Positions 19,168 through 27,900 of a stretch of 42,328 nt of DNA are shown here, in pieces. Source of the DNA: Sphingobium fluviale (lineage in GTDB: Bacteria > Pseudomonadota > Alphaproteobacteria > Sphingomonadales > Sphingomonadaceae). A program made the position numbers and the translations under genes. The notes under the pieces are model-generated. The model did no database searches. It was not told the DNA's origin and saw only the letters and a list, made by a program, of their open reading frames with translations. The stretch is taken from the NCBI RefSeq assembly GCF_004122115.1, contig NZ_SBKP01000019.1, positions 1-42,328 on the forward strand, in the 5' to 3' direction. The stretch's first letter is position 1. Each line of letters starts with the position of its first letter.

Positions 19168-20457
19168 ATGGCCAACGTAACCGTGATCGGCGCCCAGTGG
19201 GGCGATGAGGGCAAGGGCAAGATCGTCGATTGGCTGGCCGAACGGGCAAGCTGTGTCGTGCGCTTTCAGGGCGGGCACAATGCCGGGCATACCCTTGTCA
19301 TCGGAGACAAGACCTACAAGCTAGCGCTGCTTCCCAGCGGCGTGGTGCGCGGCACGCTCTCGGTCATCGGCAATGGCGTGGTGTTTGACCCCTGGCATTT
19401 CCGCGATGAGGTGACAAAAATCGCCGCACAGGGCGTGAGCATTACGCCAGATGTGCTGCATGTGGCCGAGACGGCTCCGCTGATCCTGCCCATCCACCGC
19501 GACCTTGACGGCATGCGCGAGGATGCGTCCGGCGCGGGCAAGATCGGCACCACAAGACGCGGCATCGGCCCCGCCTACGAGGACAAGGTCGGCCGCCGCG
19601 CGATCCGCATCTGCGATCTTGCGCATCTCGATGAGCTGGAGCCGCAAATTGAGCGCCTCTGCGCACATCATGATGCGCTGCGCGCCGGTTTCGGTCAGCC
19701 GCCGGTAGACCGCGCGCGCCTGCTGGCGGATCTGAAGGACATCGCCCCCTTCGTGCTGCCCTATGCCAAGCCGGTGTGGGTGACGCTCAACGAAGCGCGC
19801 AAGCGCGGCGACCGCATATTGTTCGAAGGCGCTCAGGGCGTGCTGCTCGATGTCGACCACGGCACCTATCCGTTCGTCACCAGCTCCAACACCGTGGCAG
19901 GCACTGCAAGCTCCGGCACGGGCCTTGGCCCCAAGGGCGCGGGCTTTGTGCTCGGCATCGTCAAGGCTTACACCACGCGCGTCGGCTCCGGCCCATTCCC
20001 GACCGAGCAGGACAACGAGATCGGCCAGACGCTTGGGCTTCGCGGCCACGAGTTCGGCACCAACACCGGGCGCCAGCGCCGCTGCGGCTGGTTCGATGCC
20101 GTTCTGGTGCGTCAGTCAGCGGCCGTATCGGGCATTACCGGCATTGCGCTCACCAAGCTCGATATTCTGGACGGGTTCGAGGAGATCCGGATCTGCACCG
20201 GCTATATGCTGGATGGCAAACGTTTCGATTATTTGCCGCCGCATCCGCAGGACCAGGCGCGGGTAGAGCCGATCTACGAGAGCATGCCCGGCTGGCAGGA
20301 AACGACGGCAGGTGCGCGCAGCTGGGCCGACCTACCCGCACAGGCGATCAAGTATATCCGCCGGGTGGAAGAACTGATCGAATGCCCTGTGGCGCTGGTG
20401 TCCACATCGCCGCAGCGGGACGACACGATCCTCGTCACCGATCCGTTCGCGGACTGA
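19168..20457 (+). CDS. purA: Adenylosuccinate synthetase
   Basis: PurA makes adenylosuccinate from IMP, aspartate and GTP, the first committed step to AMP. The 429-residue protein has the P-loop-like [14 protein letters not shown], the IMP/Mg motif [20 protein letters not shown] and the GTP-binding C-terminal part. All are standard. GGAG lies upstream of the ATG at a usable distance. The upstream gap of about 195 bp presumably holds its promoter. The stop lies two bases from the end of the small convergent membrane-protein gene. Confidence 0.98.
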   Translation: MANVTVIGAQWGDEGKGKIVDWLAERASCVVRFQGGHNAGHTLVIGDKTYKLALLPSGVVRGTLSVIGNGVVFDPWHFRDEVTKIAAQGVSITPDVLHVAETAPLILPIHRDLDGMREDASGAGKIGTTRRGIGPAYEDKVGRRAIRICDLAHLDELEPQIERLCAHHDALRAGFGQPPVDRARLLADLKDIAPFVLPYAKPVWVTLNEARKRGDRILFEGAQGVLLDVDHGTYPFVTSSNTVAGTASSGTGLGPKGAGFVLGIVKAYTTRVGSGPFPTEQDNEIGQTLGLRGHEFGTNTGRQRRCGWFDAVLVRQSAAVSGITGIALTKLDILDGFEEIRICTGYMLDGKRFDYLPPHPQDQARVEPIYESMPGWQETTAGARSWADLPAQAIKYIRRVEELIECPVALVSTSPQRDDTILVTDPFAD

Positions 20458-20458
20458 G

Positions 20459-20539
20459 CTATCTGAAAAAGAAGATATACAAGAGGATGATAACGGGGAT
20501 CGACACTCCGATCAGCCAGAGCAAACAGCCTTTTCCCAT
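20459..20539 (-). CDS. 26-residue single-span membrane protein
   Basis: The minus strand has AGGAG six bases before an ATG at 20539, and then a 26-codon frame ending at TAG. The product is MGKGCLLWLIGVSIPVIILL followed by YIFFFR. It is one hydrophobic helix with a basic start. The strong ribosome binding site, the position in a convergent gap and the membrane-like composition support a real gene. I recall similar tiny membrane proteins in related bacteria but cannot verify this. It lies downstream of rpoZ beyond a terminator hairpin. The upstream ATG at 20545 touches the AGGAG and is less likely. Confidence 0.65.
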   Translation of the reverse strand: MGKGCLLWLIGVSIPVIILLYIFFFR

Positions 20540-20602
20540 GATCATCTCCTGTTGCGGGTCAGATCATAAGCGCTAGCCACAGCGGATAGTTCCACAACGG
20601 AA

Positions 20603-20635
20603 AAGGCCCGGCGCTCTTTCGAGCATCCGGGCCTT
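20603..20635 (-). terminator. Strong hairpin terminator downstream of rpoZ
   Basis: A nine-base-pair outer stem (AAGGCCCGG/CCGGGCCTT) encloses a second short stem (GCTC/GAGC) with a small loop. On the minus strand it is followed by TTTTCC. It is placed to end rpoZ transcripts about 50 bases after the stop, and separates rpoZ from the small membrane-protein gene. Confidence 0.75.
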
Positions 20636-20682
20636 CCTCCCCTCCTGTTATCTCTTTTCAGGGAAACGGCGGCTTTTTTGTT

Positions 20683-21024
20683 TTAGTCGTAGTCGCCACC
20701 AAGATTCTGGTTGCGCGGCGGAGCGGCCGCGGTGAGGCGCAGCGCTTCTGCCGACTGCGCGATATTGCCGATCTCGTCCGGCATATCGTCGTCATCGATG
20801 CGCACCTTCTGGAGGTCACCCACCAGCGCGTCATGCAGATCGTCAGGCAGGACGGTTTCCTCCGCGATCTCGCGTAGGGCCACTACCGGGTTTTTATCGC
20901 GGTCGCGGTCCACCGTCAGCTCGGCACCGCCCGAAATTTCGCGCGCGCGCTGCGCGGCGAGGAGGACGAGATCAAAGCGGTTGGGAACCTTGTCGACGCA
21001 ATCTTCGACGGTAACGCGGGCCAT
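20683..21024 (-). CDS. rpoZ: RNA polymerase omega subunit
   Basis: Omega helps fold and hold the beta-prime subunit of RNA polymerase. The 113-residue protein begins [20 protein letters not shown] and continues [18 protein letters not shown] and [14 protein letters not shown], the conserved omega blocks. The C-terminal half is acidic ([10 protein letters not shown]) and variable, as is usual in alphaproteobacteria. AGGAGG lies five bases before ATG 21024, so the longer frame is rejected. Confidence 0.96.
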   Translation of the reverse strand: MARVTVEDCVDKVPNRFDLVLLAAQRAREISGGAELTVDRDRDKNPVVALREIAEETVLPDDLHDALVGDLQKVRIDDDDMPDEIGNIAQSAEALRLTAAAPPRNQNLGGDYD

Positions 21025-21143
21025 CGGGCCTCCTGAACGAATGAAAATGAGCGCGCCCACTAGCAACCGCGCACCAGCGAGTCAATAATTCCCTGCATCC
21101 ACCCGGCGGAACCACTGCTATGGCCTGTGCATTGAGAGGTGCA

Positions 21144-22379
21144 ATGAACAATATAGCGCCGATACGCCGCTTGGGGCATGATGAGGGTATTATGGACGCC
21201 GACGCAGACACCCCTTCTCGTGCTGTGGCCACGCAGACGCCCAAATATATCGATCAAGAGGTAGCCGGTAACGCGCTTCATGTGCGGGGCGATGGGCCGG
21301 GCTGCCTCGAAATGCTGATCGAACTGATTAACAATGCACAATCAAGCCTGAAACTCTATTATTACTCCTTCGCATCGGAATCCAGCGGTCGCCGCGTTCT
21401 TGCCGCTGCAATTCGCGCAGCCCGGCGCGGCGTAGATGTGACCCTTATGGTCGATCGGTTCGGCAGTATTCAAACCAGCCGATCCTTTTTCGACTCACTG
21501 GAGCGGGCAGGCGGCAAGACGGGCTGGTTCGGAGCAAGCTGGTCGACCCGAATACTCATCCGCAACCATCAGAAAATGGCGATTGCCGACGATGCCCGCG
21601 CGATCATCGGCGGGTTCAATGTGGAAGACAGCTATTTCGGCCAGCGCCAAGGCGAATGCTGGCACGACCTCGGTCTGCGAATCGAGGGGCCGGAAGTCGA
21701 AACCCTCGCCCGCTGGTATAACGGGCTGTGGCATTGGGTTTCCAGCTCACGCCAACGCTTCAGGCATTTGCGCGCGATGGTGATGGCGTGGCGCGATGCG
21801 CGCGGACAGTTCCGGTGGCTCATTGGCGGCCCGACCTACCGCCTCAGCCCGTGGGCGCGGTCTGTGCGCCACGACCTTGAGCACGCACGGCGCGCAGACG
21901 TAATAGCTGCATATTTCTCACCCGGAAACAGTATGATAGCGCGCTTGAAGCGTGTCGCGCGGCGCGGCGCAGTGCGCCTGATCCTCGCTTCGAAGTCTGA
22001 CAACACCACCACGATCGCGGCAGCCCGGCTGCTATACGGGCCGTTGCTGCGCGGCGGCGCCACCATCTATGAATATCGGCCCTGCCGCCTGCACATGAAG
22101 CTGCTGGTGATAGACGATGCGGTTTATATCGGCTCCGCCAATTTCGACATGCGGAGCCTGTTCCTCAATCTGGAGATGATGCTCAGGATTGAGGACGCGG
22201 GCTTTGCCGACAAGATGCGCATCTTTATCGATGAGTGCGCCAACGACAGCGAACACATTACGCCCGCGATCCATCGTGCCCGCCGTACGCCATTGCGGCT
22301 GCTAAAAGGGTGGCTAAGCTACCTTCTTGTCGGCGTCCTTGATTACAAGATCACCCGCCGCCTCAACCTGCCCGGCTGA
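21144..22379 (+). CDS. Phospholipase D/cardiolipin synthase-like protein
   Basis: The protein has two complete HKD motifs, IRNHQKMAIADD followed by IIGGFN, and LHMKLLVIDDAVYIGSANFD. Both HxKxxxxD sites needed for phosphatidyl transfer are therefore present. This fits a cardiolipin synthase of the ClsB type, which lacks N-terminal membrane helices, or another phospholipase D. I chose ATG 21144, preceded by GAGAGGTG; ATG 21120 and 21192 are alternatives. The 3' end overlaps the convergent PmtA-like methyltransferase gene by 66 bases. Both genes point to membrane phospholipid metabolism. Confidence 0.9.
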   Translation: MNNIAPIRRLGHDEGIMDADADTPSRAVATQTPKYIDQEVAGNALHVRGDGPGCLEMLIELINNAQSSLKLYYYSFASESSGRRVLAAAIRAARRGVDVTLMVDRFGSIQTSRSFFDSLERAGGKTGWFGASWSTRILIRNHQKMAIADDARAIIGGFNVEDSYFGQRQGECWHDLGLRIEGPEVETLARWYNGLWHWVSSSRQRFRHLRAMVMAWRDARGQFRWLIGGPTYRLSPWARSVRHDLEHARRADVIAAYFSPGNSMIARLKRVARRGAVRLILASKSDNTTTIAAARLLYGPLLRGGATIYEYRPCRLHMKLLVIDDAVYIGSANFDMRSLFLNLEMMLRIEDAGFADKMRIFIDECANDSEHITPAIHRARRTPLRLLKGWLSYLLVGVLDYKITRRLNLPG

Positions 22380-23000
22380 CTTTGATACAGCGTTCACCCA
22401 TGCCTCCGCAATTACGCAGGGCGGGATGTTGCGCCATATCCTGTCCATTTTGACCTCAGCAAAAAATGGATCGAGCGCGCGAACGAACCGGCTGGAATAT
22501 TGGTAAATCAGCATCGATCCACCGGGCTGCAATGCACGCGCCGCGCTCTCCATGATCAACTCTGCCACGCCCTGCGGCAGCGTGGAAAGCGGCAGGCCGG
22601 AGAGAATATGCGCAGGCCGTTCTCCTCCATGTCGCGTACCTAATATATCTTCCACATCCACGGCAGATCCATTGACCGCCTCCAGTCGGGGATCATCGAT
22701 CGTGCGCCTCAGATAGGCCGTGAAATCCGGGTTGGTATCGATCGCCACCAACCGCCCATCCGGGCGCAGGCGCTCCAGAATCGGTCGGGTAAATGTGCCA
22801 ATGCCTGGACCATACTCCACGAACAAACTCGCGCGCTTCCAGTCCACACGCGAAAGCAGCGCATCTATTACAACGGCTGAGGTCGGGATCACTGAGCCGA
22901 TCATCTTGGGGTGGCGCATAAACTGTCGGAAGAAAATGAGTTTTTCTGCAATGCTGTGCATAGAGCGGGTGCAAACCTTCAGCAGTGAGTGCGCGGACAT
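22314..23000 (-). CDS. SAM-dependent methyltransferase, PmtA-like (phospholipid N-methyltransferase family)
   Basis: The 228-residue protein has the SAM-binding motif VEYGPGIGTFTRPIL and IDTNPDFTAYLRR. The N-terminal FFRQFMRHPKMIGSVIPTS and the block ILSGLPLSTLP resemble bacterial PmtA enzymes, which methylate phosphatidylethanolamine towards phosphatidylcholine; rRNA dimethylases share the fold. The specific substrate is inferred. The start could be ATG 23000 or the internal ATG 22961. The gene ends antisense to the last 22 codons of the cardiolipin synthase-like gene. Confidence 0.82.
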   Translation of the reverse strand: MSAHSLLKVCTRSMHSIAEKLIFFRQFMRHPKMIGSVIPTSAVVIDALLSRVDWKRASLFVEYGPGIGTFTRPILERLRPDGRLVAIDTNPDFTAYLRRTIDDPRLEAVNGSAVDVEDILGTRHGGERPAHILSGLPLSTLPQGVAELIMESAARALQPGGSMLIYQYSSRFVRALDPFFAEVKMDRIWRNIPPCVIAEAWVNAVSKSAGQVEAAGDLVIKDADKKVA

Positions 23001-23079
23001 GCCGCCAGCGCCTGAGCCTGTTCTCTAGCGCGCGACGGCGCAGCAATAAACGCCCAATTTCCGGCTTGCGTTCCCAGGA

Positions 23080-23108
23080 TAAAAAAAGGGCCAGCCGAAG
23101 CTGACCCT
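23080..23108 (-). terminator. Rho-independent terminator with cUUCGg tetraloop
   Basis: The minus strand reads AGGGTCAG-CTTCGG-CTGGCCCT followed by seven T residues. The stem has one G-U pair and is capped by the very stable cUUCGg loop. It ends a minus-strand transcript that does not correspond to any recognised protein gene. Confidence 0.85.
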
Positions 23109-23158
23109 GGAAAGTTTTAGGAGAGGATGCCTGAAAGGCAGGTTCTTTGTGCATCCGC
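23080..23158 (-). ncRNA. Candidate small RNA with anti-Shine-Dalgarno segment and intrinsic terminator
   Basis: On the minus strand a first hairpin (GGATGC ... GCATCC, 23156-23125, with inner CCTG/CAGG) is followed by the single-stranded stretch TCTCCTAAAACTTTCC (23124-23109). A textbook terminator then follows at 23108-23080. The unpaired UCUCCU is complementary to AGGAGA-type ribosome binding sites. No protein gene with a stop precedes the terminator: the only frame runs straight through it. The layout resembles short alphaproteobacterial regulatory RNAs such as the mmgR/suhB family, but I cannot confirm membership. The 5' end is estimated. Confidence 0.55.
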
Positions 23159-23315
23159 AGCAAAATTATTGCAAGTGCGAAATTCACTATCGCCGATTGC
23201 AAAATATGCAACCATGCCAGCCACAGCTTTCATGCGTGCAAGCTATCTTTGGTTGTCGTTCCCAAACATTTAAGGCATGTTTGCATCTGACAATCCTGCA
23301 TGGTGACGAGGAAAA

Positions 23316-24191
23316 ATGCGGCGACTGCCCCCTTTGACTGCCCTTGAGGCATTTATACAGGTCGCCCGGTTGGGTTCTGTCAAGGCGGCGGCTGAGGAGC
23401 TTGCGCTATCCACACCTGCGTTAAGCCGCAGAATACAGGCATTAGAGCGTTATGTCGGCCGCCCACTGTTCGAACGCAAGCACCAGGCGCTTGAGATCAA
23501 CGCTGATGGCACAGCACTGCTTAACGATATTGCCCCTGCGCTCGACTCTATCGCGGTGTCGGTAGACAAGCTCATCAGTGGCGGCAACCAGCTCAGGCTA
23601 CGCCTGGCTGTTATGCCTCTTTTTGCGTCGCAGCGATTATTGCCTATGTTAGGGAATTTAAGGCAGGCTTTTCCGCTATTGCACATCGATATTGAGACTA
23701 CTCCGCACCCTGTCCCTCGGCTGGGGGAGGGTATCGACGCCGCGATCATTCTTAGCCGCGATCCAGATCCCTCGCTTTATGTGCATGATCTGGGCCGCGA
23801 ATCAGCGTTTCTCGTCGGCGGACGAACACATCTGCTTGAAAAGCCGGTGAACAGGCCGGAAGATCTTGCCAATCATACTCTTCTCATGCACCGCGACATG
23901 CCCACCATCTTCGAGGAGTGGAAACAGGCGCTGGGTATTCCAGACCTTGAGCCAGCCGCAATTGACACCTTCGATTCTGGGCCATTGATGCTTGAAGCCG
24001 CTGCACAGGGGCTGGGAATTGCTGCCATGCTGGCCAGCCATTTCAGTCATTCCAACGACGAACGCCTTGAAAAGGTTTTGAATTTCGAGATCGAAAGCTC
24101 ATATCGCTACTATTTCGTATGCAGGCCACGGGCTTTACAGAACCGAGCAGTCAAAATCTTTCATGACTGGCTTGTCAGCCACGGCATCTAG
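23316..24191 (+). CDS. LysR-family regulator, GcvA-like
   Basis: The 291-residue protein begins MRRLPPLTALEAFIQVARLG, with helix-turn-helix residues SVKAAAEELALSTPALSRRIQALE and the boundary block LFERKHQALEINADG. This N-terminal form (PPLxALxAF) is that of the GcvA/AmpR subgroup. The effector-binding domain follows from about residue 95. GAGGA precedes the ATG. No divergent enzyme gene is adjacent; the upstream neighbour on the opposite strand is the candidate small RNA. The target is unknown. Confidence 0.92.
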   Translation: MRRLPPLTALEAFIQVARLGSVKAAAEELALSTPALSRRIQALERYVGRPLFERKHQALEINADGTALLNDIAPALDSIAVSVDKLISGGNQLRLRLAVMPLFASQRLLPMLGNLRQAFPLLHIDIETTPHPVPRLGEGIDAAIILSRDPDPSLYVHDLGRESAFLVGGRTHLLEKPVNRPEDLANHTLLMHRDMPTIFEEWKQALGIPDLEPAAIDTFDSGPLMLEAAAQGLGIAAMLASHFSHSNDERLEKVLNFEIESSYRYYFVCRPRALQNRAVKIFHDWLVSHGI

Positions 24192-24276
24192 AATCGCTGA
24201 AAACCACAGGATTTTGAGCCGAGTTAACCAAAATTTTGCCTTCTGATGCCTATCATCCCCGCAAACTAGAACGTAG

Positions 24277-25437
24277 ATGGGCAAAGAAATGAATGCACAG
24301 ACCGGGTTGACCACACGCATTGCGCGCTGGGCCAAGGGCAAGTCAGCAGAGGAAGAAAGCAGCGAGCTTTCCTCTGATACTGGAGCACGTGAAGCGAGCC
24401 GAAACGGCTCCAGCCGCGAAGTGGATCGCCGCAGAGATCTGTATAACGATGTGGGATCGTTCATATTCGCGCATGATCTCGATCTCACTGTCGTCAACTT
24501 CGGCCTTGCGCTCGATTATCTGACCGGCAACGATCACCAGATCGAAAAGGCTGTACGCGCCATCCTCTCCGAAAAGGGCCAGCTTACCAACGGGGTAGTG
24601 GAGCAGATCGTCGCTGAGCGCCACGCCGGCGAGATGACCGCCGAGGGGCTGAGCAACATGCTCTCTACCGTGGAGGAAGACCTCACCCGATTCACCACCC
24701 TCGCCAGCGAATCGCAGGCCTCCGCCAATGATTATGGCGAGGCGCTGCAGGCAAAGGTGAAGGACATGGGCGCCGAATCCTCGCCTGAAAAGGTCGTCTC
24801 CGCGCTCATCGGCCTCACCCGCTCAATGGTCGAGAAATCGCGCCAGATCGAGGCGGAAATGCGCGAGAGCCAGAAGAAGACCCGCGCCCTGCAACAGAAT
24901 CTGGAGCAGGCGCGCAAGGCCGCCGAGCAGGATCACCTTACCGGCCTGCCCAACCGCCGCGCGTTCGAGGCGCGCCTCAAGGAAGAGGTCACGCTGGCGC
25001 AGGCCAACGGCGAGTCGCTCTCGGTCGCCTTCTGCGACATCGACCATTTCAAGAAGATCAACGACACCCACGGCCATGACACCGGCGACCGCGTGTTGAA
25101 GTTCGTCGGCTCATTGCTCGCCAAGATTTCGGGCGAGAAGTGCCATGTCGCGCGCCACGGCGGCGAGGAGTTCGTGATGGTGTTCCGTGGCAAGACCGCC
25201 GCCGAAGCCTGCGAGATCGTCGACCAGACCCGCGCGGACCTCGCCTCGCGCAACCTTGTCGATCGCAATTCGGGCGAGCGCATGAACCAGGTCAGCTTCT
25301 CCGGCGGCGTGGCGGATGCCTTCGCCTATCCCGACCCGCGCGATGCCCTCAAAGCCGCGGACCAGGCGCTTTACCTCGCCAAGGAACATGGCCGCAACCG
25401 TGTCTATATGGCCAAGGGTTCGGTCGCGGCGGACTGA
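24277..25437 (+). CDS. Soluble GGDEF diguanylate cyclase
   Basis: The 386-residue protein has a C-terminal GGDEF domain with an intact active site, VARHGGEEF (GGEEF at 295-299), and the conserved CDIDHFKKINDTHGHDTGD. It should make c-di-GMP from two GTP. There are no membrane helices. Residues 50-215 are charged and helical (NLEQARKAAEQ leads into the domain) and probably form a coiled-coil dimer or signalling region. The RxxD inhibitory site normally five residues before GGEEF is absent (GEKC instead), so simple product inhibition there is unlikely. ATG 24289 is an alternative start. Confidence 0.94.
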   Translation: MGKEMNAQTGLTTRIARWAKGKSAEEESSELSSDTGAREASRNGSSREVDRRRDLYNDVGSFIFAHDLDLTVVNFGLALDYLTGNDHQIEKAVRAILSEKGQLTNGVVEQIVAERHAGEMTAEGLSNMLSTVEEDLTRFTTLASESQASANDYGEALQAKVKDMGAESSPEKVVSALIGLTRSMVEKSRQIEAEMRESQKKTRALQQNLEQARKAAEQDHLTGLPNRRAFEARLKEEVTLAQANGESLSVAFCDIDHFKKINDTHGHDTGDRVLKFVGSLLAKISGEKCHVARHGGEEFVMVFRGKTAAEACEIVDQTRADLASRNLVDRNSGERMNQVSFSGGVADAFAYPDPRDALKAADQALYLAKEHGRNRVYMAKGSVAAD

Positions 25438-25510
25438 TGCCCGCCCATAGGGCAGCCGCATCATAGTCGCGCTTGCCCATCGCGGGGCAGATGTGGCAGG
25501 AGCTTGAGGC

Positions 25511-25831
25511 ATGACTGACGCTCTTGACCGCCTTGAGGAAACCATCCGCGCCCGCCGCATGGCCGACCCGGAGTCGAGCTATGTCGCCAAGCTGACGGCG
25601 AAGGGCCGCGCCAAAATCGCGCAGAAGCTGGGCGAGGAAGCGGTGGAAACCGTCATCGCCGCCATGGCGGATGATCGCGCCGAAGTGATCAAGGAAGGCG
25701 CGGACCTCATCTTTCACCTTGCCGTGCTGCTCGCCGATATGGGCCTCTCGTTCGATGATATCCGCGCGGAGCTGGAGCGGCGCGAGGGGCTTTCCGGCCT
25801 CGCCGAAAAGGCGGCACGAAAGCCCGATTAA
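25511..25831 (+). CDS. hisE: Phosphoribosyl-ATP pyrophosphatase
   Basis: HisE hydrolyses phosphoribosyl-ATP to phosphoribosyl-AMP, the second step of histidine synthesis. The 106-residue length is normal. The conserved blocks SSYVAKLTAKGRAKIAQKLGEEAVE and EVIKEGADLIFHLAVLLAD carry the metal-binding acidic residues. CAGGAG and GAGG lie before the ATG. The gene is followed nine bases later by a HIT protein gene, so the two are probably cotranscribed. Confidence 0.96.
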   Translation: MTDALDRLEETIRARRMADPESSYVAKLTAKGRAKIAQKLGEEAVETVIAAMADDRAEVIKEGADLIFHLAVLLADMGLSFDDIRAELERREGLSGLAEKAARKPD

Positions 25832-25840
25832 GGAAGCCTG

Positions 25841-26218
25841 ATGCCGATCGACCCCACCCTGCCCTATGACGATGCCAATATCTTCGCCAAGATCCTGCGC
25901 GGCGAGATCCCGTGCAGCAAGGTCTACGAGGACGAATGGGCGCTCGCCTTTCACGACATCAACCCGCAGGCGCCCACCCACATCCTCGTCATACCCAAGG
26001 GCCGTTATGTAAGCTGGGATGATTTTTCCGCCAGCGGCTCAGCCGAGGAGATCACCGGCTTCGTGCGCGCGGTTGGCGCAGTGGCGCGGGCGGCAGGGCA
26101 TGTGGAGCCGGGCTATCGCCTGCTCGCCAATATCGGCATGGACGCGCATCAGGAAGTGCCGCACCTGCATGTACACCTGTTCGCGGGTAAGCCATTGGGG
26201 CCGATGCTGGCGCGATGA
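25841..26218 (+). CDS. HIT-family nucleotide hydrolase (HinT-like)
   Basis: The 125-residue protein has the histidine-triad motif HLHVHLFAG and the family blocks IFAKILRGEIPCSKVYEDE and HILVIPKGRY. HinT-type enzymes hydrolyse purine nucleoside phosphoramidates such as AMP-lysine. AAGGAAG precedes the ATG at 25841. Coupling to hisE is seen from the nine-base gap; a functional link with histidine synthesis is not established. Confidence 0.95.
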   Translation: MPIDPTLPYDDANIFAKILRGEIPCSKVYEDEWALAFHDINPQAPTHILVIPKGRYVSWDDFSASGSAEEITGFVRAVGAVARAAGHVEPGYRLLANIGMDAHQEVPHLHVHLFAGKPLGPMLAR

Positions 26219-26328
26219 GGCAGGTGCTATTCCTGTGCCCCGCCCCTTGCACATCTCGATTTAGCCGATAGTCTCGCCTTTCATTTCCGCGGCGCCCACC
26301 GGCGAGCGCATGAGGTAAAGGCAAACGC

Positions 26329-27882
26329 ATGATCTTTGGTCGCATCAAGCCGCTGGACGCGATTCTCGCGACGGCGGAGAAAAAGTCCCTGCACCGTTCG
26401 CTCGGCGCTTTTCAGCTCACCATGCTGGGCATTGGTGCGGTCATCGGCACCGGCATTTTCGTGCTCACGGCGGAAGCCGCGCAAAAGGCCGGGCCGGGCA
26501 TGATGCTCAGTTTCGTTATCGCCGGGTTCGTCTGTGCGGTCGCGGCGCTATGTTATGCTGAAATGTCGGCGATGGTGCCCGTGTCCGGTTCCGCCTATAC
26601 CTATAGCTATGCCGTTATGGGCGAGCTGATCGCCTGGATGGTCGGGTGGGCGTTGATCCTCGAATATGCGGTGGCGGCGGGCGCTGTATCCGTCGGCTGG
26701 TCAGGTTATGTGGTCGGCCTCATCGAAAATGCCTTTAATATGGACATACCGGATCTGCTGGTGCGCGGCCCCTATGACGGCGGCGTCATCAACCTGCCCG
26801 CGCTTGGCATCGCCCTGCTTGTCACCTGGCTGCTCGTGATCGGTACGCGCGAAAGCGCGATCGTCAATGCCGCGCTGGTCTGTGTAAAGGTTGCGGCGCT
26901 CACGCTGTTCATCATCCTTGCCGTGCCGGTGATGAAGATGGAGAATTTTACCCCGTTCACGCCGCTGGGCTTTGCGGGCGTTTCGGCAGCGGCAGCGTCG
27001 ATCTTCTTCGCCTATGTCGGCTTCGATGCAGTGTCCACGGCGGCGGAGGAAACCCGCAACCCTCAGCGCAACATGCCGATAGGCCTCATCGGCTCGCTCG
27101 GTATCTGCACCATTTTCTACCTGCTCGTCGCTGCAGGCGTTATCGGCAGCGTAGGCGCTCAGCCTGTATCCGGGCCGGGCGGAGAAGCGCTGGCACCCGG
27201 AAGCATCGAGCTAACCCGGCAGTGCGGCGCGATCGGCGATACGGCGGTGGTGTGTTCCAAGGAGGCACTAGCATGGACCCTGCGCTCGATCGGCTGGCCG
27301 CAGATCGGCAACCTGATTGGGCTAGCGGCGGGCCTCGCGCTGCCGTCGGTCATCCTCATGATGATGTTCGGACAGACGCGCATCTTCTTCGTGATGAGCC
27401 GCGATGGCCTGTTGCCGCAGGTCTTTTCAAAGGTTCACCCGAAATATCATACCCCGCATGTCATCACGATCCTGACCGGCATATTGGTGGCCCTGTTCGC
27501 CGCCTTCTTCCCGGTGGGCAAGCTGGCGGATATTTCCAACAGCGGCACCCTGTTCGCCTTTGCCGCCGTCTCGATCGCGGTGCTGGTGCTGCGTCGTACC
27601 GATCCAACACGCGCCCGGCCGTTTCGTACACCCGTCATCGCCTTCACCGCGCCGGTCGCGATTTTGGGCTGCGTCTACCTGTTCTGGTCGCTGGGTCATG
27701 AGACCAAGATGATGTTCGCCGGCTGGGCGGCTATCGGCCTCGTCGTCTACTTCCTCTATAGCCGCAATCACAGCTTTGTAGGACGCGGCATCATCGACGT
27801 GCACGAGGATGACGCAGATGTTCCGCCCCAGCCGGTCCCCCCACTTCCGGGCGCCCATACCCCAGGCGGCTCAGACGCTTAG
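26329..27882 (+). CDS. APC-family amino-acid permease
   Basis: The 517-residue protein should be an inner-membrane amino-acid transporter of the APC superfamily. It has about twelve hydrophobic helices. The first carries the substrate-binding break LGIGAVIGTGIFVLT, and later come AEMSAMVPVSGSAYTYSYAVMGE and FFAYVGFDAVSTAAEETRNPQRNMPIG, as in cationic amino-acid transporters. The substrate cannot be assigned. GAGG lies upstream of the ATG. The C-terminal cytoplasmic tail is Pro-rich. It converges with the MFS gene with 18 bases between the two stops. Confidence 0.94.
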   Translation: MIFGRIKPLDAILATAEKKSLHRSLGAFQLTMLGIGAVIGTGIFVLTAEAAQKAGPGMMLSFVIAGFVCAVAALCYAEMSAMVPVSGSAYTYSYAVMGELIAWMVGWALILEYAVAAGAVSVGWSGYVVGLIENAFNMDIPDLLVRGPYDGGVINLPALGIALLVTWLLVIGTRESAIVNAALVCVKVAALTLFIILAVPVMKMENFTPFTPLGFAGVSAAAASIFFAYVGFDAVSTAAEETRNPQRNMPIGLIGSLGICTIFYLLVAAGVIGSVGAQPVSGPGGEALAPGSIELTRQCGAIGDTAVVCSKEALAWTLRSIGWPQIGNLIGLAAGLALPSVILMMMFGQTRIFFVMSRDGLLPQVFSKVHPKYHTPHVITILTGILVALFAAFFPVGKLADISNSGTLFAFAAVSIAVLVLRRTDPTRARPFRTPVIAFTAPVAILGCVYLFWSLGHETKMMFAGWAAIGLVVYFLYSRNHSFVGRGIIDVHEDDADVPPQPVPPLPGAHTPGGSDA

Positions 27883-27900
27883 TACCGTGGAAATAGCCTT

